From Ramlibacter agri (lineage in GTDB: Bacteria; Pseudomonadota; Gammaproteobacteria; Burkholderiales; Burkholderiaceae_C): DNA of 64,000 nucleotides. Of this stretch, positions 58,466 to 64,000 are shown one piece after another. Position numbers and translations under genes: made by a program. Within the stretch, counting starts at the first letter, position 1; the number at the start of each line of letters is the position of its first letter. The notes beneath the pieces were generated by a model that worked only from the letters and a program-made list of their open reading frames with translations, ran no database searches and had not been told where the DNA came from. The stretch lies in NCBI RefSeq assembly GCF_012927085.1, contig NZ_JABBFX010000001.1, forward strand, positions 3,162,001-3,226,000, read 5' to 3'.

Positions 58466-59308
58466 ATGCTCACCCACCCCAAGATCGATCCGGTCGCGTT
58501 GCAGCTCGGCCCCGTCGCCATCCACTGGTACGGGATCACCTACCTCGTGGCCTTCGGCCTGTTCCTGTGGCTGGCCCACCTGCGCCTGCAGCACGAGCCC
58601 TTCCGCTCGGTGCAGGGGCCCGGCGCCTGGAGCCGCAAGGACATCGAGGACATGCTGTTCCTGGGCGTGCTGGGCACCGTCATCGGCGGCCGCCTGGGCT
58701 ACTGCCTGTTCTACAAGCCGGACTACTACCTGGCCAACCCGCTGCAGATCTTCTTCGTCTGGCAGGGCGGCATGAGCTTCCACGGCGGCCTGCTGGGGGT
58801 GATCCTGTCGCAGGTCTGGTTCGCCCGTTCGCGCCACAAGCCGTTCTGGCAGGTGATGGACCTGGTCGCGCCCTGCGTGCCGCTGGGCCTGGCTTGCGGG
58901 CGCATCGGCAACTTCATCAACGGCGAACTGTGGGGCCGGCCGGCCGACCCTTCGCTGCCGTGGGCGATGGTGTTCCCGCAAAGCGGCACCATGCAGCCGC
59001 GGCATCCCTCGCAGCTGTACGAGGTGTTGCTGGAAGGCGTGGTGCTGTTCGTGCTGCTGTGGCTCTATGCCCGCAAGCAGCGCAAGGAAGCGCAGGTGTC
59101 GGCGGCCTTCCTGGTGGGCTACGGCGCGGCGCGCTTCACGGCGGAATACTTCCGCGAACCGGACTCCTTCCTCGGCGTGCTGGCGCTGCACATGACGATG
59201 GGGCAGTGGCTGTGCATCCCCATGATCGTCGGCGGCGTGCTGCTGTGGGTCTGGGCCGAGACGCGTAGCGAACCCGGCCGCCCGGTCGCTCCGGTTCGCC
59301 GGGCTTAG
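58466..59308 (+). CDS. lgt: Prolipoprotein diacylglyceryl transferase
   Basis: A 280-residue membrane enzyme with seven predicted helices. The Lgt signature [14 protein letters not shown] near residue 148, [12 protein letters not shown] near 180 and FHGGLLGVI near 106 are all present. It moves diacylglycerol from phosphatidylglycerol to the lipobox Cys of prolipoproteins such as the efflux adaptor and GDPD lipoprotein in this window. It may be co-transcribed with the LysR gene. Hairpin copy D begins 12 bases after the stop. Confidence 0.96.
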   Translation: MLTHPKIDPVALQLGPVAIHWYGITYLVAFGLFLWLAHLRLQHEPFRSVQGPGAWSRKDIEDMLFLGVLGTVIGGRLGYCLFYKPDYYLANPLQIFFVWQGGMSFHGGLLGVILSQVWFARSRHKPFWQVMDLVAPCVPLGLACGRIGNFINGELWGRPADPSLPWAMVFPQSGTMQPRHPSQLYEVLLEGVVLFVLLWLYARKQRKEAQVSAAFLVGYGAARFTAEYFREPDSFLGVLALHMTMGQWLCIPMIVGGVLLWVWAETRSEPGRPVAPVRRA

Positions 59309-59319
59309 GCCGGGACAAG

Positions 59320-59464
59320 CGGACTTCCGGACAGCCGGACAGCCGGACTTCCGAACGCAAAGGGCGCAAAGAAAACGCAAAGGACGCAAAAGGAAAATCC
59401 AGGAGGACTTTGGAAGTTCTTTTGCGGCTTTTGCGCACTTTTGCGCCCTTCGCGTTCCGGAAGT
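59320..59464. repeat. Long hairpin repeat, copy D, with four tandem 8-mers
   Basis: Four tandem 8-mers (CGGACTTC, CGGACAGC, CGGACAGC, CGGACTTC; 59320-59351) lead into a left arm of GCAAAG units (59352-59393). The right arm, about 59418-59463, ends GCGTTCCGGAAG, matching the outermost left CTTCCGAACGC with one mismatch. The 8-mers are the complement of the GGAAGTCC 8-mers in copy B. The element lies between lgt and the GntR-type gene. Confidence 0.85.
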
Positions 59465-59493
59465 TCTTGCCACAGCCTTCACAGCCTCTGTCA

Positions 59494-59509
59494 TAATTAC
59501 GCGTAATTA
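59494..59509. promoter_or_regulatory. 16-bp perfect palindrome before the GntR gene (operator)
   Basis: TAATTACGCGTAATTA is a perfect palindrome ending 13 bases before the GntR-type ATG, in an AT-rich island. GntR/FadR-family proteins bind such symmetrical sites. The position over or just after the promoter suggests autorepression and control of the malonate operon behind it. Confidence 0.7.
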
Positions 59510-59522
59510 CAGGAGCCTGCCC

Positions 59523-60188
59523 ATGCGCCTGGTCCACAACTCCATGCACGACGAGGTTGCCGCGCAGCTGCGCGAGCGCATCTTTGCGGGCGAGCTGGCG
59601 CCGGGCAGCTTCCTGGACGAGGTGCAGCTCGCCGAGCAGCTGAAGATCTCGCGCACGCCGCTGCGCGAGGCGCTCAAGGTCCTCACGGCCGAAGGCCTGG
59701 TGCGGCACGAGCCGCGCCGCGGCTGCTTCGTCAACGAGGTCACCGAGCAGGACCTCGACGAGATCTTCCCGGTGCTGGCGCTGCTGGAAGGCCGCTGCGC
59801 CTTCGAGGCCGCCCAGCACGCCAGTGACGCCGATCTCGAGACGCTCGACGCCATGCACCAGAAGCTGCAGAAGCAGGCCAAGGCGAAGCGCATCAACGAG
59901 TACTACGTCACCAACTTCGCCATCCACGAAGCCATCATCGCGCTGGCCGGCAACCGCTGGCTGGCCGGCGTCATCGCCGACCTGCGCAAGATCGTCAAGC
60001 TCGCGCGCCTGCAGCAGCTGCACGCGCCGGGCCGGCTGGAGCAGAGCCTGTCCGAACACCTGGCCGTGTTCGCCGCACTGAAGGCGCGCGACGCCGAGGG
60101 CGCCGACGCCGCCATGCGCACCCACCTGACGCGGCAGCGCGAGGCGCTGCGCGAACTGGCGCGGGCCCAGCGTTCGAGGCTCGCATGA
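59523..60188 (+). CDS. GntR-family (FadR/FCD) transcriptional regulator
   Basis: A 221-residue regulator. The winged helix covers residues 1-72 (LRERIFAGELAPGSFLDEVQLAEQLKISRTPLREALKVL), and an FCD all-helical ligand domain residues 85-205 with Asp and His residues that could hold a metal (DLDEIF, NFAIHEAI, SLSEHLAVF). It is the first gene of the malonate operon, so malonate or malonyl-CoA is the probable effector. AGGAG lies before the ATG, and the operator-like palindrome just upstream. Confidence 0.88.
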   Translation: MRLVHNSMHDEVAAQLRERIFAGELAPGSFLDEVQLAEQLKISRTPLREALKVLTAEGLVRHEPRRGCFVNEVTEQDLDEIFPVLALLEGRCAFEAAQHASDADLETLDAMHQKLQKQAKAKRINEYYVTNFAIHEAIIALAGNRWLAGVIADLRKIVKLARLQQLHAPGRLEQSLSEHLAVFAALKARDAEGADAAMRTHLTRQREALRELARAQRSRLA

Positions 60189-60219
60189 AGAGGTCATCCA
60201 CTCCTGGGAGGGTCGTTCC

Positions 60220-61626
60220 ATGGTGATTCCGGTCGACTGGATTGCGAAACGTGCGTCGCTGTGGCGTCCGGGCTTCGAAAAGCCCTCGGCGGCTGCGCCG
60301 CGCGAAGGCCGGCCGCGGGCCGCCGCCGGCGTGGCGGCCGTGGCCGGCGCGCCCGCCGCGCGCAGCACCCGCGAGCGCCTGCAAGCCACGTTGCGGCGCG
60401 GCCAGGAAGCACTGTCGCCGCGCGTGCTGCGGCGCGCGCTGGCCGAACTGCAGGCGGTGGTGGACCCGCGCCTGAGCGAGGTCGAGGGCGGCCGCCGCGC
60501 CAAGGCTTTCGCCGAGTGGTACCGCACGGCGACGGCGGAGGAGCGGCGCGACTGCTGGCTCCTCATGAGCGAACACTTCGGCCCCGATCCCAAGAAGCTG
60601 CAGGCCGCCCGCGAGCACTTCGAGGCGATGCAGGGCAAGACGGAAGAGGGCGCGGCGGAGATCCGCTGGCGCCGCGCTCTGGTGTCGCCGCGCACGCGGC
60701 TGCTGCAACGTTTCGCCGCCATCCCTTCCGGCATGCGCTTCCTGGTGGACCTGCGGGCGGAGCTGCTGCCGCACCTGAAGCAGGACAAGCGCCTGCTGCC
60801 GCTGGACGCCGAACTGGAAACTTTGTTCTCCACCTGGTTCGACGTCGCCTTCCTCGAATTGCGCCGCCTGTCCTGGGACTCGCCGGCCTCGCTGCTGGAA
60901 AAGCTGATCAAGTACGAGGCGGTGCACGACATCCGCAGCTGGTCGGACCTGAAGAACCGGCTGGACGAGGGCGACCGCCGCTGCTACGGCTTCTTCCACC
61001 CCAAGCTCGAGGGCGAGCCGCTGATCTTCGTGGAAGTGGCGCTCACCGACAGCATGTCCGACTGCATCACGCCGCTGCTGGACGAGGCGGCCGCGGCGGC
61101 CGACGCCGAGCGCAGCACCACCGCCATCTTCTACTCCATCAGCAACACCCAGACCGGGCTGCGCGGCGTGAGCTTCGGCGACTCGCTGATCAAGCGGGTC
61201 GTGGAGCAGCTGAAAGAGGAACTGCCGCGGCTGAAGTGCTTCGCCACCCTGTCGCCCATCCCCGGCCTGCGCGCCTGGCTGGCGAAGAACGCGCCGGCGG
61301 AGAAGCTGGCCCAGTGGGAGCAGCCCCTCGGGCTGGCCGCCAAGTCGCCCGAACGCCAGGAGCTCCTGGGCTGGGCTGCACGCTACCTGGGCCAGGAGTT
61401 GCAGGACGGCAAGCCGCTGGACCCGGTGGCGCGCTTCCACCTGGGGAACGGCGCCCGCGTCGAGCGGCTGAACTGGGCGGGCGATCCGTCGCCAAAAGGC
61501 ATCAAGCAGTCGTACGGATTGATGGTGAACTACCTCTACGACTTGAAACGGCTGGACAAGCACCGGACACTGCTCGCGCAGGGACAAATCCCGATGGCAG
61601 GCGCCGTCGCGGACCTGTACGTTTGA
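60220..61626 (+). CDS. Malonyl-CoA decarboxylase
   Basis: A 468-residue enzyme of the MLYCD/MatA family, converting malonyl-CoA to acetyl-CoA and CO2. The N-terminal helical domain covers about 45-160; the acetyltransferase-like catalytic domain follows with the catalytic Ser in FATLSPIPGLRAWL and the His in VARFHLGNGARVERLNW. Residues 20-45 are a low-complexity Ala/Pro stretch. It starts with ATG at 60220, 31 bases after the GntR-type gene, after CTGGGAGGGTC. It works with the malonyl-CoA synthetase at the end of the window. Confidence 0.92.
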   Translation: MVIPVDWIAKRASLWRPGFEKPSAAAPREGRPRAAAGVAAVAGAPAARSTRERLQATLRRGQEALSPRVLRRALAELQAVVDPRLSEVEGGRRAKAFAEWYRTATAEERRDCWLLMSEHFGPDPKKLQAAREHFEAMQGKTEEGAAEIRWRRALVSPRTRLLQRFAAIPSGMRFLVDLRAELLPHLKQDKRLLPLDAELETLFSTWFDVAFLELRRLSWDSPASLLEKLIKYEAVHDIRSWSDLKNRLDEGDRRCYGFFHPKLEGEPLIFVEVALTDSMSDCITPLLDEAAAAADAERSTTAIFYSISNTQTGLRGVSFGDSLIKRVVEQLKEELPRLKCFATLSPIPGLRAWLAKNAPAEKLAQWEQPLGLAAKSPERQELLGWAARYLGQELQDGKPLDPVARFHLGNGARVERLNWAGDPSPKGIKQSYGLMVNYLYDLKRLDKHRTLLAQGQIPMAGAVADLYV

Positions 61627-61664
61627 CTGTTTTCCGAATCAGCACAACAGAGGAGTCGATGGAG

Positions 61665-62654
61665 ATGAACCGCCCCTATCTGACCCGCCGCGACGTCCTG
61701 CGCGCGGCCGCCGCCGGCGCCGCCGCCTGCAGCCCCTTCGCCCAGGCGCAAACCGCCTGGCCGACCAAGCCGGTCACGATGATCGTGCCCTTCCCGGCCG
61801 GCGGCGGCACCGATGCCTTCGCCCGTCCGCTGGGCGCGCAGTTCACCAAGCAGACCGGCAAGCAGCTGATCATCGACAACCGCGGCGGCGCGGGCGGCAC
61901 GGTCGGCGCCTCGCTGGCGGCGCGCGCGGCGCCCGACGGCTACAACCTGTTCATGGGCGCGGTGCACCACACCATAGCGCCATCGATCTACCCGAAGCTC
62001 GATTACGACCTGCAGAAGGACCTGATCCCGATCACGCTGGTGGCCCGCGTGCCGCAGGTGGTGGTGGTCAACCCGCAGCGCATCCCGGCGAAGAACATCA
62101 AGGAGCTCATCGCCCTGCTGCGCGCCAACCCGGGCAAGTACAACTACGCCTCGGCCGGCAACGGCACCTCGCACCACCTGGCGGGCGAGCTGTTCAAGAT
62201 CCAGACCAAGACCTTCATCACGCACATCCCGTATCGCGGCGCCGGCCCGGCGCTGCAGGACCTGATTTCCGGCAACGCCGAAATCATGTTCGACGGCCTG
62301 GGCTCCTCGTCCAACCACATCAAGAGCGGCCGCATCCGCGCGCTGATGGTCGCCGGCGACAAGCGCAACCCCGCCTTCCCGGACGTGCCCTGCGCCGCCG
62401 AAGTGGGCCTGCCCGATTACACCGTGACCACCTGGTACGGCATCTGGGTGCCCAAGGGCACGGCTGCCGACATCCAGAAGCACGTGGCCGACGAAGTCCG
62501 CAAGGCGATCCATACCGACGAACTCAAGGCCATCTGGTTCCAGCAGGGCGCCGAGTTCCCCGACCTCACGCAGCAGCAGTTCGCCACCTTCATCGACGGC
62601 GAGGTGAAGCGCTGGGCGGAGGTGGTGAAGACCGCCAACGTGAAGGCCGACTGA
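61665..62654 (+). CDS. Bug-family (TctC-like) binding protein of the malonate operon
   Basis: A 329-residue periplasmic binding protein. The signal sequence has twin arginines (YLTRRDVLRAAAAGAAAC) and may use the Tat route; it ends near AQAQTA. The mature part has VTMIVPFPAGGGTDAFARPL and IIDNRGGAGGTVGASLAA, the Bug carboxylate pocket. In this operon malonate or a related dicarboxylate is the probable ligand. No membrane TctAB pair is here, so it may feed the TctAB at 6.6-8.6 kb or another one. ATG 61665 has AGGAG at a 9-base distance; ATG 61659 is only 3 bases from it. Confidence 0.9.
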   Translation: MNRPYLTRRDVLRAAAAGAAACSPFAQAQTAWPTKPVTMIVPFPAGGGTDAFARPLGAQFTKQTGKQLIIDNRGGAGGTVGASLAARAAPDGYNLFMGAVHHTIAPSIYPKLDYDLQKDLIPITLVARVPQVVVVNPQRIPAKNIKELIALLRANPGKYNYASAGNGTSHHLAGELFKIQTKTFITHIPYRGAGPALQDLISGNAEIMFDGLGSSSNHIKSGRIRALMVAGDKRNPAFPDVPCAAEVGLPDYTVTTWYGIWVPKGTAADIQKHVADEVRKAIHTDELKAIWFQQGAEFPDLTQQQFATFIDGEVKRWAEVVKTANVKAD

Positions 62655-62714
62655 GCCCCTGCGCTATCCTCCCGGGGTGCGCGGCCACGCGCATCCCACT
62701 TCCCGCATTTCCCC

Positions 62715-64000
62715 ATGTCCAATCTCTTCGCGGCCCTGCGCGCCGCCTTCCCCTCCGACCTCGACTCCACGGCCATCGAAACCGACACCGGGCTCGCCTA
62801 CAGCTGGCGCGACCTGGAGCGCGGCACGGCGATGATCGCCAACCTGCTCGCCTCGCTGCAGCTGGAGGAGGGTGCCCGCATCGCGGTGCAGGTGGAGAAG
62901 TCGGTGGAAGCGGTCATGCTGTACCTGGCCACCTTGCAGGCCGGCTACGTGTTCCTGCCGCTGAACACCGCCTACCAGAAGGCGGAGATCGAATACTTCG
63001 TCGGCAATGCCGAACCCGCCGTCGTGGTCTGCAGCCCCGCCAACTTCGGCTGGGTCAGCAAGATCGCCTTCCAGGCCGGCACGCGCCACGTGTTCACGCT
63101 GGGCGACGAGCGCAACGGCTCGCTGCTGGAACGCGCGGCGAAGCACGCGGACGACTTCGAGACCGCGGCGCGCGCCGCAGACGACCTGGCCGCCATCCTC
63201 TACACCAGCGGCACCACCGGCCGCAGCAAGGGCGCCATGCTCACGCACGGCAACCTGCTGGCCAACGCGCAGACGCTCAAGGACTACTGGGGTTGGCGCG
63301 AGGGCGACGTCCTGATCCACGCCTTGCCCATCTTCCACGTGCACGGCCTGTTCGTGGCGCTGCACGGCGCGCTGCTCAATGGCAGCAAGATGATCTGGTT
63401 CGCGAAGTTCGACCCGAAGAAGACCATCGAGCGCTTCCACGACGCCACCATCTTCATGGGCGTGCCCACGCTGTACGTGCGCATGCTGGCGGAGTCGCGG
63501 CTCAACCCGGTCGCGGCGCGCAACATGCGCCTGTTCGTCTCCGGCTCGGCGCCGCTGCTGCTGGAGACCTTCGCCGCCTGGAAGGAGCGCACCGGGCACA
63601 CCATCCTGGAGCGCTACGGCATGAGCGAGACGGTCATGCTCACGTCCAATCCCTATGACGAAAAGCTCGGCGAACGCCGCGGCGGCACCGTGGGCTTCCC
63701 GCTGCCCGGCGTGCAGCTGCGCGTGCGCGACGACCAGGGCAACGACGTCCCCACCGGCGAGATCGGCGGCATCCAGGTGCAGGGCCCCGGCGTCTTCAAG
63801 GGCTACTGGCGCATGCCGGAGAAGACGCAGGAGGAGTTCACCGCCGACGGCTTCTTCCGGACCGGCGACGTCGGCAAGGTGGACGAGCACGGCTACGTCA
63901 CCATCGTGGGCCGCAGCAAGGACCTGATCATCAGCGGCGGCTACAACGTCTACCCCGCGGAGATCGAGGGCTACATCAACGAGCTGCCGGGCGTGGCCGA
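62715..64000 (+). CDS. matB: Malonyl-CoA synthetase, N-terminal part (cut by window end)
   Basis: A reading frame from ATG 62715 stays open to the window end; 428 residues are present. It is an acyl-CoA-synthetase family enzyme with ILYTSGTTGRSKGAMLTHGN near residue 162, the substrate region LPIFHVHGLFVALHGAL near 200, RYGMSETVMLTSNPYDEKL near 300 and FFRTGDVGKVDEHGYVTIVGRSKD near 383. This pattern and the neighbouring decarboxylase mark it as MatB (malonate + CoA + ATP to malonyl-CoA). A Met start with a weak ribosome-binding site lies 60 bases after the Bug-type gene. Confidence 0.9.
   Translation, partial: MSNLFAALRAAFPSDLDSTAIETDTGLAYSWRDLERGTAMIANLLASLQLEEGARIAVQVEKSVEAVMLYLATLQAGYVFLPLNTAYQKAEIEYFVGNAEPAVVVCSPANFGWVSKIAFQAGTRHVFTLGDERNGSLLERAAKHADDFETAARAADDLAAILYTSGTTGRSKGAMLTHGNLLANAQTLKDYWGWREGDVLIHALPIFHVHGLFVALHGALLNGSKMIWFAKFDPKKTIERFHDATIFMGVPTLYVRMLAESRLNPVAARNMRLFVSGSAPLLLETFAAWKERTGHTILERYGMSETVMLTSNPYDEKLGERRGGTVGFPLPGVQLRVRDDQGNDVPTGEIGGIQVQGPGVFKGYWRMPEKTQEEFTADGFFRTGDVGKVDEHGYVTIVGRSKDLIISGGYNVYPAEIEGYINELPGVA

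Noticed and set aside
55705..58539. Apparent 944-residue extension of ilvD
   Set aside because: The extra part is antisense to the LysR gene; ilvD starts at 57402.

Overview
The window is a continuous piece of a GC-rich chromosome whose gene content points to a betaproteobacterium of the order Burkholderiales, most likely family Comamonadaceae (Ramlibacter/Variovorax-like). The signs are a tripartite tricarboxylate transporter with its TctDE two-component system, an extra Bug-type binding protein, a small Trp-rich protein of the TIGR04438 type, hopanoid genes hpnCDE, and many Liv-type ABC and GntR/LysR genes. I see no phage, insertion sequence, CRISPR array or plasmid function. Genus assignment is inference. 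I counted about 58 protein genes (two cut by the window edges) and five tRNAs. Coding density is high, with many 1-4 base stop/start overlaps.

Layout. 1-2.6 kb: end of an acyl-CoA dehydrogenase, a cytosolic PhnD-like binding protein, a protein joining a TusA-like domain to a ferritin-like di-iron domain, and a 58-residue membrane protein. 2.9-8.6 kb: hslR-tctE-tctD diverging from tctC-tctB-tctA, with an intrinsic terminator between tctC and tctB. 8.8-16.2 kb: a PAS/sigma-54 activator, then a Liv-type ABC operon and an alpha/beta hydrolase, preceded by a well-matched -24/-12 promoter. 16.2-20.9 kb: hemH facing a HAD phosphatase, then hpnE-hpnD-hpnC. 21.1-25.5 kb: an RND efflux pair. 25.5-32.5 kb: glycosyltransferase, tRNA-Leu, and the proteostasis series tig-clpP-clpX-lon, with a heat-shock-like promoter before lon. 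32.5-33.0 kb: tRNA-Gly, tRNA-Cys, tRNA-Gly, tRNA-Leu.

33-42.7 kb holds the least conventional genes: a lone receiver protein, an uncharacterised acidic protein, a UMF1-type transporter coupled to a LanC-like protein, murI and class I fumarase. Then comes a four-gene redox cluster: hemerythrin-like protein, a BFD/flavin-reductase/pentaheme-cytochrome fusion, a monoheme protein, and a membrane protein with two H-x13-H pairs. The parts suggest a route that carries electrons between cytoplasm and periplasm. 42.6-49.8 kb: two related chemoreceptors (one with a C-terminal Cache-like domain), a MarR-type regulator, small membrane proteins, fumC and a GDPD lipoprotein. 49.8-59.3 kb: MmgE/PrpD, acs, a cytochrome c, a FAD/Rieske oxidoreductase, ilvD facing a LysR gene, and lgt. 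59.5-64 kb: a malonate-use operon (GntR regulator, malonyl-CoA decarboxylase, Bug-type binding protein, malonyl-CoA synthetase).

The most general structural observation is a dispersed repeat. Four long imperfect hairpins built from about 8-base GCAAAAGG-like units each start within about 20 bases of a stop codon (tctA, liv binding protein, ilvD, lgt), and some are flanked by tandem 8-mers of the GGAAGTCC type. Two further hairpins, of another family, follow tig and clpP.
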